The notes beneath the pieces are model-generated. The model was not told where the DNA came from. It saw only the letters and a list, made by a program, of their open reading frames with translations, and made no database searches. Below are positions 1-12,824 of a stretch of 64,000 bases of DNA, one piece after another. Source of the DNA: Chrysopilus asiliformis (taxonomy: Eukaryota; Arthropoda; Insecta; Diptera; Rhagionidae). The stretch covers positions 45,735,002-45,799,001 of the forward strand of contig OZ035960.1 in NCBI GenBank assembly GCA_964034945.1, written 5' to 3'. Numbering within the stretch: position 1 is the first letter of the stretch; the number at the start of each line of letters is the position of its first letter. The position numbers were made by a program, and so were the translations under genes.

Positions 1-1060
1 ATCGAAAAAATCATGGCATCGTTCAATAAATATGTTTGCTGTTATTCTTAAATTAACCTCAACACTCTGTTTGTTGATGAACATTGATGAACATTGATGA
101 ATGAAATACCGCGACTAAGAGCAACTTTATGCTGAAGAAGGTCAGCAAATAAACTGAAATGTATATGAATATACTATATGAAATTACAGAACGATGAACA
201 TAATCATGGGAAAATGTTATGACTGACGAATTAATTAGATGTCAGTATGTTGAACTCATTCGTCTCGTCATTTTAATCGACAGACTGGTCCCATTTTGTA
301 AATCATTTTAATCACGCGAACAAAATAATTCAATAGGTGAGGTGAACATATCAAGTAAATCTTGTCAATTTAGTGTTTCAGTTGAATCATCTTTGATTAG
401 AAATGTGATGGACAGTTGGCAAACATAAGAACAAATTAAAGAAAACCTGGTTATGGCAATCGGAAATTGAATTTTTATCCATACCAGGTAGAAAATGTCA
501 ATTTCAATTAGTTGGAATTTGATGGTTAAAATTTTTCAAGATATATATGTGTGTGTGACACATAAATTGCTTTAAGATATTTTCGGACAAAAACCCTCAA
601 CACAAACAGAAAACCTTTAAATCTTGTTTTGAAATTGGAGATCACATTGGAATTTTTCTAAGAAAATAAGTACAGCGGAGGGTCAGTTTAACCACTGCAA
701 ATAAAGTGGAACCTCGATAAGTCGAAGAAACTTACGAGTTATGGAGGTTTTCGAGATGTAGAGGTTCTACTTATCGAGGTCAATAGCAAGAAACTTCGAG
801 TTATCGAAGACAATGATGATACATGATACCTGCGTTAACCTGCGTTAGGGAAAGTAAAAATATGTCAACCTGTGGTGGGGAAAATTCAAAAAGTAAACCT
901 GTAGCAAGTATAATAGGGGGTGAGAAGCTGCTTTGATCATTTCTAAGATAGGTATTTCGAGGATGTAATGTTGGGTAATGAATAACTTCGTCTGCCTACT
1001 ACAGTCAAAAAGTTGACTTGGATCAGGTTTATTACTTTTTTGAGTGTAGAGACCGGATTA
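1..1060. other. Unassigned AT-rich sequence with small repeats
   Basis: No coding feature is supported. A short tandem of a 12-13 bp unit (TGATGAACAT core) lies near 75-103. Around 708-805 there is an inverted arrangement of AACCTCGATAAGTCGA-like sequence, which resembles the ends of pogo/Tigger-type elements, but no complete element could be delimited. Confidence 0.5.
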
Positions 1061-1173
1061 TATGCTTGCATACCCGTCGTTGCCTTTTCCGTGTTCCTAT
1101 GTTGGAACCAGACCATAGACACTCACGCTAAATTTCAAGTTAATCGGTTCAGCCGTTTTTACGTGATAGAGGA

Positions 1174-1204
<31 letters not shown>

Positions 1205-1225
1205 CCAACTCATTTTTATATATTA
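1061..1225 (-). mobile_element. Helitron-like fragment, 5' end cut by an MA MITE
   Basis: On the minus strand this matches the Helitron-like family at 32439-32893: (CTGT)n tract, TTCACGCAAAAACGGCT-like stretch, then an ACGACGGGTATGCAAG 3' segment. The expected CTAG terminus is mutated. The 5' end stops at TATTA, where the MA element at 1226 begins. Confidence 0.6.
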
Positions 1226-1489
1226 CACTCAGAAAAATGGAGGCTAACTCGACGACCTACATACGGCGTAATTGGCCTCGGGCGTTCGCCTGCATGTGGA
1301 CAAGTAAAACTGAGTTGACCTGTGGTCGGAGAAATTCTGAAATTAAGCCACCAGCAGGTGAAGTAGGGCATTGAGAGCTGCACGAGTTGACCTTAGATAG
1401 GTTAACTCTGACCGCTAGCTGGCTTACAGAAACCTCTGTAAGGTCAGAGTTAACCTGACAAAAAGTTTACCTGGACATTTTTCTGAGTG
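1226..1489 (-). mobile_element. MA MITE, copy 1 (TA target)
   Basis: The element is 264 bp with terminal inverted repeats CACTCAGAAAAATG at both ends and is flanked by TA on each side (1224-1225 and 1490-1491). It matches 21711-21982 and 53929-54212 in inverse orientation. It has no coding capacity. TA duplication and TIR length fit a Tc1/mariner-type non-autonomous element. Confidence 0.8.
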
Positions 1490-1491
1490 TA

Positions 1492-2020
1492 TGCAATCCA
1501 ATATGCAATATAAAAATACTGCAATATACATGCAAATATTCATAATTTCTTCGAAAACTTGAGTGATATTAACTAAACAACGTAAGAAAAGTTACAATTA
1601 GTAGGGGCGAATTGTCAAATACTCAGGACAGACAAAATTTTTATTTGAAAAAATCCATTTGTATAAAAGAGGGGGAAAAGGAGTGGTCCGATTGGATTTT
1701 GATGTATGGAACGGTTATGTAAAATCATATTCTAAACACATTTTTTCTATATAAATTTTGCGATATAATGCACCGTTTTCGAAAAAACAGGATAAAAGTA
1801 TTCCATTTGTATGGGGGAGGAAGGAAGGAATGGTTGAAGTGGATTTTGTATGGATGAGTTATGTAAAAAGACATTCTAAACATATTTTACCACTTTTTGC
1901 TACTCTCTGCACCGCCAACGTCTCTATCATCGCTAGTGAGTACGAATTCTCCATAAGCCCAATGTAAAAACCCAATCTTTCTACGCAATGTTTGTGGGGT
2001 AAAAATGCATGGGAATAAAA
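1492..2020. other. Unassigned sequence with a degenerate R2 fragment
   Basis: About 1660-1890 resembles R2 on the minus strand (the GGAGTGGTCCGATTGG segment followed by TTTTGATGTATGG). The rest is AT-rich and shows nothing recognisable. Confidence 0.4.
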
Positions 2021-2026
2021 TTCGTT

Positions 2027-2150
2027 TGTCTTTCTACTTAATGTTTGTCTTTCTACGCAATGTTTGTCTTTCTACGCAATGTTTGTCTTTCTACGCAATG
2101 TTTGTCTTTCTACGCAATGTTTGTCTTCTACGCAATCTTTCTACGAAATA
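2027..2150. repeat. 19-bp tandem repeat
   Basis: About six head-to-tail copies of the unit CTTTCTACGCAATGTTTGT. The last copies are shortened. A single related unit lies outside the array near 1978. Confidence 0.85.
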
Positions 2151-4378
2151 TTTTTGGGATGAAAATGCATGGGAATAAAACAAACCTGAACAGGGCTTTT
2201 TTGCATTTCTTTAGTTTTAGTCCGAATCCAACATTTTGCACACCAAATTGACTATTTTACAGATCAAATTAATCATTTTGTAAAACAAATTTGTCGGAAA
2301 AAAGTAGCAATTTTTCCTGTTGGATGAATTTTGTGAAGGTTTATCGGGCTCGAAAAAATACTAAAAAACAAGATTTGCACGTAAAACTTTGTTTAATTTT
2401 AGATTTGGTTTTTTCTTTCACTTATTCATATTAAAAAAATTTTTCAACGAAAACAAGAAAACGATTATATTTAAAGAAAATTTTTGATTTGACTCGTGTG
2501 ACCAAAAAAAAATAATAAAAAAATGATTTAAGAAAATCAAACGATCGTATAAGGAAAGTCATTTAATGTTTCATTAAAATGAATTATCCATGACAAATGA
2601 AGAAAATAATTTCATGTTCGTTTTGAAATAAAAATTCATTTCTAGCAACATTAGTGTAGAAAATAGATTGAAAAAGCGTTAAAAATGTGAGAATAGTAAA
2701 AAAACGCAAATAACTTTTATACCAAATCATTACGCCTTTCGAAAAATATCGTGATCTTATTTCGTTTAATTTCAGTTGATCGCATCTTAATGCTACCTGC
2801 AATTGTTAAAATCACGTTTTACCTTTTTTTTCGTTTCTTAGTTTTCGGAGCATTAAACTTGTGTAATTTTGTCAGTTTACTCGTTTTCTCAAACACTCTG
2901 GGATAATATTTGAATAACGTTTAAAAAACGATTTTACCTGATGTGGTACTAGTACTTTACGATTAATATCAGTAATAACGCGTACAGTTACTGACTTCTC
3001 ACAATTATCAAACAAAACTTATTTCAATGGCCTCGGATCGGGTGCTTTTTTTTTAAACATTTCTTTCAAATGGACAGATGAATGCAAATGGAAGCTGTAA
3101 ATAAGATGTAAGTCTTGTAAGACAGAAATCAACAAATAACGCCATAGTTGTAGGTAGGCTAATAAACCCATCAGCCTAAATTTTTAATCAAAAAACAAAT
3201 AAAAAGAAGAATGACGAAAAATATGTTGTAAGATCATATTTTTGGTAGAATGCACGGATACAAGCTCTTATTACATTTATGTTGATGAATTATGAGAGTC
3301 TGCTCTGCCTGTTTGTTTGCTGCAAACGTTAATATTTGACTAAGTGTAAGACACGGGCAAGTTTTTCGAAACATTGTGATGAATGCCCCAATTTTATACT
3401 ATAGTAAATATAATGTCGAGTAAGTGTTATTATAACAATCAAAATTTGCGTAAAATACTAATTAATGCTCAAAAATTTAAATACAACATTGTATAAAAAT
3501 CACGCACTCTACACGTTACATCATAAAAAGTATGCAAAATATGTCATATTTTGGGGAAAAATATAGTTTGTATGGTACTACAAATGCAAAGCACAAGAGG
3601 TATCAAAAGTAATATGTTTCATAACACAATGTATCATATTTTAGATTTAAGGTCGCAATAAAACACATTTTTAAGTAATTTTTTTATAAAAACATAGCCT
3701 TATTCATCTGGCTGTGAGATATCTTTCCTACATAATTAAACCCCATATGACAAAAAAAAAATGAAAACCCGACAACTAATTGAGATAGAAAGTTGAAATT
3801 GGGCAGAGAACAAGCTTTTGCCAAAAGTTAAACCACGGCCGAAAATGAGAAAAATTGAACTACTCATTCCTCGTCCCCCATACAAATAAAATATATTTTT
3901 GCGATTTTCTCGAAAACGGTTCATTTTTTTAGAAAAATTGTTTAGAGAAGTGTTTAAAATATATTTCTACATAACTCTGCTATATATCAACATTCAATCG
4001 GATCACTCCCTTCCTCGCCACAAATGGAAAACATTTTTTTTGATTTTCTCGATGACAGTTCTTTTTTCCAAAATCTGAGGTAAGGAACGATAATGGATCT
4101 CCTAAACACTCCGAAAGTTTCAAGATTCTAACATAAAGGAAGCTAAGTTGGAGGGATGGGGGGGGGGGGGGGGTCTAAATTGTTTCCCGTAAAAGTACAC
4201 TATAGTGCAAAACTTAAAAAAAAAATTATGCTTTTATCTTGCTTAACAGACAAATATATTTCCACGGATTTCTAATAGAAAATTGTATTGTCATCGGAAC
4301 TATGCATATGTGCAAAGTTTCAAGTCAATCGCATATTTCAAGCTAAAAAATCCGTTAAAAATAATCAAATTCTCAATC
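2151..4378. other. Unassigned AT-rich sequence
   Basis: No gene is supported. A degenerate R2-like segment lies at about 3830-4110 and a poly-G run of more than 14 G at about 4158-4173. Remaining open frames are short and AT-driven. Confidence 0.5.
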
Positions 4379-5029
4379 AGGGTATTCACAGTCCTCTTTT
4401 AAATTGCGAGTAATTCAGTCAAATTTAACAGTTTTTTACCGAGACGGTAATTTGATTCATCAGGGTATTCACAGTCGTCTTTTAAATTGCGGGTAAATTT
4501 ACCGCTCGGTAATTCAGTCAAATTTAACAGACAGGGTATTCACAGTCCTCTTTTAAATTGCGAGTAATTTTACCGCTCGGTAATTCAGTCAAATTTAACA
4601 GATTTTTACCGAGACGGTAACTTGGTTCATGTAAAAATGAATTACCGGATTCGGTAATTGTATGCCTTGAGTCGTGTTTTCCGGCCCGGTTATTCGGTAT
4701 CAAGAATCAACCGCGAGTGGCGCTAGTAATGTTTTTAGTTGTCGAATTTTCTCGCTGGTTTTTTGTTAATCTCATCGGACTGATGCAATTTTTTTCAATT
4801 TTGATAGCCGTTGCCACAATAGAAATTCAAAAGAATACATCAAACATGGATTTAAAGGTATGTGACATATTTTACAATCGAATTCGCAGTTCATGATTTG
4901 GTCACGTATCAAATAAAAGCGCTGTTCTCAAATCTGTGCTGTGGGATGTTCACAGCAGAATATTTTCAGTCTTTTAATATTACCGAAAACACCGAATACC
5001 GAAAATTAAAAGAGGACTGTGTATACCCT
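4379..5029 (+). mobile_element. MB element, copy 1, with a triplicated left end
   Basis: The ends are AGGGTATTCACAGTCCTC and its inverse, and the body matches 44673-45156 and, inverted, 27387-27875. Unlike the other two copies, the left terminal module restarts three times, at 4379, 4462 and 4533, each time with AGGGTATTCACAGT. The internal pair TTTTTACCGAGACGGTAA / TTACCGCTCGGTAA adds further inverted symmetry. There is no coding capacity. Confidence 0.8.
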
Positions 5030-6414
5030 GAATTATTATAAAAAATCAAAATCGCCTAATTTCATAATAAGGGTATTCATGAAAAGAGATAAGTTACATA
5101 TTTTCACGCCGAGTGTTTTATGAACGCATTCCATAATTTGTGTAAATCGATCAGCCAAATTTACCAAGTTCTTTGCACCAAAAATCATCGCGTAAATTGT
5201 TTAAAATCCAATGACTAATTTTTCTTTATATACTATAGTTTCAATTTCAGTATCTGCCATCATAAATATGTATTTATCTATAACTAATGGTATTGAATAT
5301 TGCCGATTGATAACTAAATAACAAAATGTAATTCATATTCAGATAGGTTTATCTTTTCAACATTTTGAAGTATCATCAATTTTGTCTGGATTGTAAACAA
5401 AAATTAATTTCCTTTCGTATTTAACGATTTTTCTATTCCCAAAGATGATATCATAGATTTCGTCCGTTTTATAGGCAATCGAAAACATTTGGTCCCATCC
5501 CCATGGCAATTAAGTTCACCCAGAACTGCAAAACGGGTCGGATGCTATTTTAAGTTCAAAAAGTTCGTTAAAATGACATCATTTCAGGGAATCCGATTGA
5601 CTCGCAATCAAATTTCGGCGAATCTCTGAAATTGAAACAAAACACAAAAACCGGAACATTTGTCATGTTACATAAATTTATGTATATGGCTGAGTTGGCA
5701 GCAACCTATAACATTAATGTGGCATGTAATTTTCGAGCCGTTGAACTTCTTTTTCCCTTTCATCGAGGCTCAACTATGTTTAGCTTTTTGCCTTGCCATG
5801 GCCGGGCCGCCGACAAGTGAAATAATTTCGTAGTCAAAACGCGAGTGATTTTTTTTCCAAAAAAAAAATGGATAATAAAGAGTGCCAAGCCTAGTTCCGC
5901 CCGTAGAATAAATCCATTAGACTTGTTTGCTTGCCTGCCTTTTCTTTAATTTACTTTTTATGTTTCTCTTATTTTTTCTGACCTTGAACCAGAATGGATT
6001 ATGCAAAATTTTTACGAAGAAGACATTCCGAAACACATGCTGCATATGACAAAAAAAAAATGTGGTAGTGTCTCCATTAAAAGCTTTTTTTTTGAAAAAA
6101 AATTCATCAGCAAGAATGGTGAGTTAAAAAAATTGTGCTAAATTCCTTAAAAACTACCAAATAATTAATAATTTATATTTGGTTTTTACTTAAATTAAGA
6201 ATTTTGTGAAATATTTAACAAATAGGGAGATTTGCAGTATTCATAAAAATTTACAATTTAAAAGAGCGTATCTATAGTATATGACAAAAAAATTCTAGGT
6301 TCTAGGACTTGAAACAGTTGAACATAAGTTTCACTATCTCGAAACTTAAGGTTTATTGGTCAATATGGCAAATTGTTTTGGTTTGAATTGTTTCAGAATA
6401 TGTTACACATGAAA
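5030..6414. other. Unassigned AT-rich sequence
   Basis: Nothing recognisable. An isolated AGGGTATTCA at about 5069 looks like a stray MB-type end without a partner. Confidence 0.5.
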
Positions 6415-6517
6415 TAATATCTGATGTAAACGGCACATAACTTTCTTATACAAAATCCACGTTTCTGCACAATTTGCACTATAACCAGGCAGATAAAATT
6501 TTAGTTTATATAAAATA

Positions 6518-6659
6518 CTAGGGGCTGCGCCCCGAACCGCATGCCAGAACTACCACAGACACTCATGCCAAATTTCAAGTCAATCGGTTCAGCCGTTTTT
6601 GCGTGAAAGAGGAACAGACTGACAGACAGACATCAACTCATTTTTATATATTAGTATGA
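6518..6659 (-). mobile_element. Short Helitron-like element (142 bp)
   Basis: On the minus strand it begins TCATACTAATATATAAAAAT with A before it, carries a CTGT tract, and ends in the hairpin GGGGCGCAGCCCC running into CTAG followed by T. TC...CTRR ends, a 3' hairpin and A/T target bases are Helitron hallmarks. It lies inside R1. Confidence 0.7.
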
Positions 6660-6935
6660 TGATTTACAAAATCTAAAATATCCCGATAACGGTAAATGAT
6701 ATCGATTTAAGGTAACCGGCAAAAATGTAGATATTTTTAATATCTTTAATTCTACTTTTAACAGTTTTTCCGAAAAACCGTTGATTTGCAAACAATTCGC
6801 AAAGGTCAATTTTTTTTTACTTTTTACTGAAAATATTTCGATAACGGTAAAAGATAGCGAATAATGGAAAGGTAATAAAATGTAAGGAATGCTAGTCTAT
6901 TTAATTCACTTTAACAATGAACCTATAGTTTTCCA

Positions 6936-7854
6936 CACTCTAGAAAATTTTATTGTAATTTTACCACTATAATAGTAGGAAACCATTTTCCTACTATAAT
7001 AGTAGTAAAATTAAACCGAGTCGTAATGGCTTAAAAGCTATGCATTTTTACTCATTTTGTGGCGTAGAAAAGCCACTTTTACGGGGGAACTTTAAACTAA
7101 ATACGAACTAAAAGTACAATACTGGTGTAATTTTACGACATTTTTTGTTTAAAATTACACCGAAAATGGTATTAGAATTTCTCGGCTTATATTTTGCAAA
7201 AACAAAAATAATACAACAAAATCATTATATTATTTTTGCGGATGTTTTCACATCCAAATTTCCCCCCAACAGGTCGGGCATGTCTGCCCTGAAAACCCAT
7301 CAGGAGCCTGTTTCTGGTATGGAAGCTGGCTCGCCGTCATCAGAGCCTGCTTTACCAGTTTCCACGCAGGCTTACAGGATTTTGGTGGAGTAAAACTCGA
7401 TTCGAGTATTTATACTACGATGCCACAAACCTTATGCAAATTATAAAGTTAAGGCAACATAGCTCCATCAAGCCAGAGCGAATAAACTATTTAGTGTTTA
7501 ACCATTGAACCATTTCTGGAATGGCGTTCAAATGACTCATCAAACACGCTAATGCCGTCAATTGCGTTGTGAAATAATGAAATTGCCCGTACAATAATGC
7601 AAAAATACCCCGTGAGCGTATTTTTACACCAAAATGAGAGTAAAAATATGAATATTGGTCGAAATTTTACGCATTGTTTAAAATTACCCTATTTCTAGTG
7701 TAAGATTAATTTTTTTTTTTTTGGGTAAATTTACAACTTTAATGTTGTGCGAGCTAAATTCTGATTTTTTTTTCGAAATTTTACGACTTTTTTGTAAATT
7801 TACCCCGTTTTTACCTCATTTTTCGGTTTAAATTCAAATCCATTTTCTACAGTG
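6936..7854. mobile_element. Non-autonomous element with CACTSTAGAAAAT ends
   Basis: The left end CACTCTAGAAAAT and the right end inverse of CACTGTAGAAAAT interrupt R1. A hairpin around ACTATAATAGTAG lies at 6959-7013. A 249-bp open frame (7145-7393) includes a stretch at 7255-7390 that is richer in GC than its surroundings. I do not recognise a protein there. The target duplication is unclear. Confidence 0.5.
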
Positions 7855-8335
7855 CATATAATCACAGAAAACCGATTTTTTTGAAATAACGGTATATCTC
7901 GATAACGGTTTGAGATATTAAGTTTTAGTAAAAGGCAAAAGTCGAGTAAAAGGCAAACTGTCTTCAACTTTTGTCATAAATAAGGCTACTGAAAAGTAGT
8001 TGTTTCGGAGTAAATCGCGGAAAACGAAATTGTGATTATTAAAAAGCCACCATTTGGTTTGCTTCAGGTTAACGAATTTCCACGAAAAGTTTATAGAATC
8101 GTCCCATTCCAGGACCAAAGGTCTTTGTGAAATTTCATGGCTGTAGCTCCAGTGGTTTTTGAGAAATCTTGTACACAGACTAACAAACTGCGTGTTAACT
8201 CAGAAGGACATTTTTGTAATAATGATGCAATCGACTCAGGAGTGCCAGGGAAAAGTTTTTAGGTAAAATTAATAGGTTTGCATTTTTCATGAATACAGTT
8301 CTTAATTATACTTCGTATAAGAAAGTAAAAATAAT

Positions 8336-9594
8336 AATATTTTTCATTTCTCTTGACGAAAATATCACGAAACATATTTATTCAAATCCTAATCAAATTC
8401 CAACCTAAGAAACTTCAAAATGAGACTTTAATTATAATTTCAAGCGTTTTCCAAACATTATTCCGATATACGAAGAAGATGTCTCTAGATAGTGAATTAT
8501 CAACATTCCAATTTTTTTGAATTAATCATAATTTATTATTCGGTTCTCTTATATGCTGGTCCTTTCTGTATATTTATTCCGTGGTCAAAATGTGTGTGGC
8601 CCACTGATGTAATTTAAACATAATTTTCTACTCCTTGAATTTTCTGTCCCAAGGGAAATCATCAAAAGGATTTCTCAGAAAAAGAAAACAATCGCTTACG
8701 TATTCGATTGACTTCAACAATTTCTGTTTCGTGTCAATTTATTATAATTTTTCCTATCATTTTCGGGTCAAATTAGGGTAAACAATTTGCTGTACGCCCT
8801 CTTTCTTAAACGTACAAAAACTGATAAGATTTTTTCTAGACTGACAGCATCAAATGAATCACAAAAGACACATTTTCACATTTCGAAATCCTTGTATGTC
8901 CCGCCTGATAGCCACAGGGAAATGTCTTATCGATCCAATTAGAATTGAATTGGTTCTCATTTTTCACTGTACAGTTTAATTAAAAACTAAAAAAATTGTT
9001 TTTTTCAACTCTCTTGACAAAAACCTTGTGGGAAACTATCAACAATGAGTTTCGTAATATGCGGCAAGCTAACATCAATTTTAAAAAAAAATCAACTTCA
9101 AATAAGAATAGCAAAGAAATCACATTACAAAATCGGGTCAGATATGTCGTATACGATTTTGTCGACAAAATGTTTTTTTTTATTATTTTTGTACACTTTT
9201 CGGCAATTGATTGATTAGGGTTTTTTTCCATTTCTAGTGTTTCAAAATGGCCTAAGCCATATGTTGTTTCATACACTTACATAAAACTATAAAACTAATT
9301 TGACAATTATAACTCATTTTTGTCCACTGATAATACATTTTGACTTGTTTTTCAGACAATTCTATGCTTTGCACATGACTCAGTTATGGCCAAATGTATT
9401 GATAAAACTTTATAACATTTCATGGTCTTTTCGTTCTTATCTTGCTAATAAATGAAACTAAAATGACGAAATTGATAAAGATATCTGCACGGAATTTTTT
9501 AAAAGTGAAGATATATTTTATTAACAATTCATCTGGAGCTTGAATGGAATTATTTTATGCACATTGACACCCAGTTTTTTACCAAGCTAAGATA
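8336..9594. other. Unassigned AT-rich sequence
   Basis: No gene, RNA or mobile element could be supported. Open frames on both strands at 8980-9276 overlap each other and are lysine/phenylalanine-rich, as expected by chance in AT-rich DNA. Confidence 0.5.
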
Positions 9595-10860
9595 AAAATA
9601 TTGGATGTGAACAGCATATGACTTTTTAACACGAAATCAACGCTTTTTTAATACAAATCTAAATCTACGCAATTTACACTGTAACCTGAAGAATAAAATA
9701 TTATAGCTTATATATAATAAGTTTTTTACAAATTCTGAAATATCTCGATAACGGTAAAATATATTGATTTACGGAACAGGCAGAAATATAGAGAAATATA
9801 ATATCTTTAATTCTTATTTTAACTGTTTTTTCCGTTAATTTGCAAGCAGTGCGCAAAAAATTTATTTTTTACATTTTAATGAAAATATCTCGAAAATGGT
9901 AAAATATTTCGGGTAACAGTACAGTACAAAATTATAGGGAATTCAAGTCGCTTTAATTCTTCTTGTACGTTGAACCACCCAAAAACGATTTCGAAAAACG
10001 AAAAATGATTGGCAAAAATCGATTTTTTTAAATAATGGTAGGGTAAAATACCCAGATCTGAGCCCTATTAAGTCTTTTTTTCACTTCATACCATATTTTC
10101 TTTGTCTTCCGTATACTTTCTGAGAACCTTATACTCACTGGTTGAAAGTATGGAATGTTTAAATTAAATTAACATATACATATTCCTCAACAATTTGGAT
10201 AAAAAATAGAATTTTGTGTAAATGTGGAATATTCTCCCAAAATCCAGTTCTGAGCCCCCCGTATTAAATTAAGTACGCCTGGTAACTTATAGAAATAAGA
10301 ATTGAATTCGAAGAATAATTGGTTTCATCACGTTGTGAAATGTGGTTAAATCTGCTCAATCGCGCATAATTGTGCTTAGAACTCGTGCCGGGGCTCAGAT
10401 CTGGATACTTCACCCTATATCTCGATAACGATATTGAGTTTTAGTAAAAGACAAAGATGTAAGAAATTTTACTCTCTTCAACTCCTGTCATAAATAGCGA
10501 AAAACGCGTAGTTTCGGAGTTAATCGCGAAGAACGAAATTGGGATTTTTAAAAAGCTGTAATTTTGGTTACTTCCGGTTAACGGATTACCGAGATTGTCC
10601 CACTCCAGGCCCAAATATCCCTGTAAAATTTCATGACTCTAGGTGTAGTATTTTTTGAAAAATATTATACACTAACGAACGGACTAACAGACAGAAAGAC
10701 ATTTTTGATTCCAATCGATTAGGGAGGGAGTCCCCGGGAAACGTTTTTTAGGCAAAACTGAGAGGTCGAAATTTCTCATGAAATTTCTCAGGGAACTGTC
10801 TATGTAATAGAACGATTGTTTCACGACTTGTGCCGAACCTAGCGCCGTCTTGTTGGAAAA
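9595..10860 (+). repeat. R1 dispersed repeat, copy 2 (interrupted)
   Basis: Same layout as the R1 copy at 6415, including ATCTCGATAACGGTA cores and the AATTTCATGACTCT and ACGGACTAACAGACAG segments near 10640-10700. It is split by the TA MITE at 10041-10415. Confidence 0.65.
10041..10415. mobile_element. TA MITE with GGGTAAAATACCC ends
   Basis: Left end GGGTAAAATACCCAGATCTG, right end the imperfect inverse CAGATCTGGATACTTCACCC, flanked by TA at 10039-10040 and 10416-10417. Joining the flanks restores the R1 segment GGTATATCTCGATAACGG, seen intact at about 7890, so both the ends and the TA target are supported. Confidence 0.85.
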
Positions 10861-11193
10861 ACTTATCTTGGAGATCCATATCAAGAGAAGAGGCACACAA
10901 AAAATGGTTAATTATTGTCCAATATCTCTCCCCATTGACGGTTCACCCATTAATGCCCATGAGAAAACCACTGAATATTTTCAAAGCAAAAACTAATTTA
11001 TTCTTATAAAAAAAATAATAAAAAGAAAATTCTGGGAAAAAATTTGTGCATATATCTGTGGTAATAAGTTAAAGTCGCTTAAATCGATTTTCAGGCGATG
11101 CCAGCCTATAATCGACACCAAATATTGTAGTAATTTGTTCGGATGCAATGGACGCTCCAAGATCTCTTATGCATTTTTTTCCTACCCATACAT
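10861..11193. other. Unassigned sequence
   Basis: Nothing recognisable on either strand. Confidence 0.5.
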
Positions 11194-11440
11194 GAGGCGT
11201 TAAAAGCTAGAGTGGACCAACCCACAAGTCGAAATCGTGATTTTTTTTGTGTTTGAATCACTATTGCGAGTGAGTTTTTAGATAAAAATGTTTGGATGCA
11301 CAAAAGAACATTTCAACATTGAGTAATAAAGTCCACAGACATTTTTTTTTCCAAAAATTTACAGTCAATAATAGTACAAAAGTGGAAAAGCTTCAAAAAC
11401 TCGATTATGTGGCTTGGTCCACTCTAGCTTTTAACGCCTC
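11194..11440. mobile_element. Hairpin MITE with perfect 27-bp inverted ends
   Basis: GAGGCGTTAAAAGCTAGAGT (continuing to 11220) recurs exactly inverted at 11414-11440. Length is 247 bp. There is no coding content and I could not define a target duplication. Confidence 0.75.
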
Positions 11441-11484
11441 ACATAACAGTTTTGTTTATTTTTGAAGTCATTTAGTAAAGACTG

Positions 11485-11759
11485 TGTCTACATTGGGATT
11501 CACTTTGAGGCGGCACGTCTTTCGCTCCGGCCAAGTGAGGGTGAGGGACGCAGTGGGGAGGGAAACCAAAAAGAGCGAACGAAGTTTAGATTCACTTAAA
11601 ATTATCGGTCGCAAACCGGTTTTTGAGTCTGGTCGTTGAAACCTGTCTTTTAGTTTTGTTGATGAAACCGGTTTATGAATCCGAATAAAGCGAACCGTGT
11701 GCACACGGCAGAAAAGTGACGAAAGACGTGCCGCCTCAAAATGAGTCCTAATGTAAACA
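11485..11759. mobile_element. MITE with GAGGCGGCACGTCTTTCG inverted ends
   Basis: The ends TGTCTACATTGGGATTCACT and the inverse of TGTTTACATTAGGACTCATT are followed on both sides by the perfectly matching GAGGCGGCACGTCTTTCG. Length is about 275 bp. A 108-codon open frame across it (11468-11794, minus) follows from this repeat. Confidence 0.75.
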
Positions 11760-12824
11760 GGCACAAATAAAGATTTTATCACTATAGATGCCAAAAAAAA
11801 GAAGGATCGCCAGGTGAAACATTCACAGAATTCTTACAATGGAAAATGCTAAAGAATCCAAAGAATTCCCTCTCACTCAGTGTGTAGAACTTAAAAAGTG
11901 AATTTCGAGAAATGTGATCTTTAATCTGAATGATCGGTTCATAAAATTTCTGGTACAGTAGAATACGTTTAAATGAAATGCAACAGGGGTGGTAATTGTA
12001 TTAACTGCATCCATTTTCAAATCCACAAATGTTAAAATTATATTAAATTTTACACCCTTAAATGCACAACACGGATAAATGCTAATAAATTGCTATAAAA
12101 ATCTTTGTGCATTAAAGTATGTTTTACTGTAACTAATTTAAAATATCAAAAATATTAAAAATATATAGAGAAAGAAGATAAAAAATGATCGACTTTTTAG
12201 GTTTATATAAAATGTGCTATAGAATGAGCATAAAACATACTCAGCATGCATAGCTGCCTCTTCTCATATACGAGTACATAAAAATAAATACATAGAATTT
12301 TCATTATGCGGATATAGCATAATCACCGTATTGCCTCCTAATACCGCATAGATGCTGCATGCGATGATGGCTCGACGAAAAATGGACTAAACATAAAATT
12401 CCAGAGCGTTCTAAAAGCAGCATATAGTGAACTAATAGCAAAATCAAGCAAAAAAAAAACTACTTCAATTTAAATAGCATTCGTCTGCCTATCTGTCTGT
12501 CTGTCCATGCATGTGTAACCTGTAAATGCAGAAACAGGTTGACTGCAGGTATATCTAGCCAAATCTGAACACGTGAAAGGTTTGATTAAAAAAACTCTAT
12601 TATCGGCAATTACTTTTACGATGCGATTTCAATACACACCGAATATCCGCTCTTAGGTTTCAATAGTAAGCGGAAACTGTTTCGCTATCGGGTTTAAAGA
12701 CCTTACCTTACAAATGACACCTTTTCACATAACTTCGTATCTGGCTATAAAACATTTACGTGTCCCATAGATTTATTATGCATTTCCATATAGTATCTCT
12801 CTATACTATATTCTCACGTGCGAA
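11760..12824. other. Unassigned AT-rich sequence
   Basis: Nothing recognisable. A short CTGTCTGTCTGTC run lies near 12500 without other repeat features. Confidence 0.45.

Larger units (their letters stand above)
6415..8335 (+). repeat. R1 dispersed repeat, copy 1 (interrupted twice)
   Basis: R1 sequence aligns by eye with the copies near 9595, 30515 and 52750: a segment with CTTTCTTATACAAAATC, then ATCTCGATAACGGTA cores, then AATTTCATGGCT and a CAGACTAACA motif. It is interrupted by a Helitron-like element (6518-6659) and by another element (6936-7854). It has no coding potential and its ends are approximate. Confidence 0.65.

Noticed and set aside
4150..4180. G-quadruplex from the poly-G run
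   Set aside because: It is a single homopolymer, prone to sequencing error, without separated G-tracts.
11468..11794. 108-codon minus-strand frame
   Set aside because: It spans the inverted-repeat MITE at 11485-11759 and has no domain.
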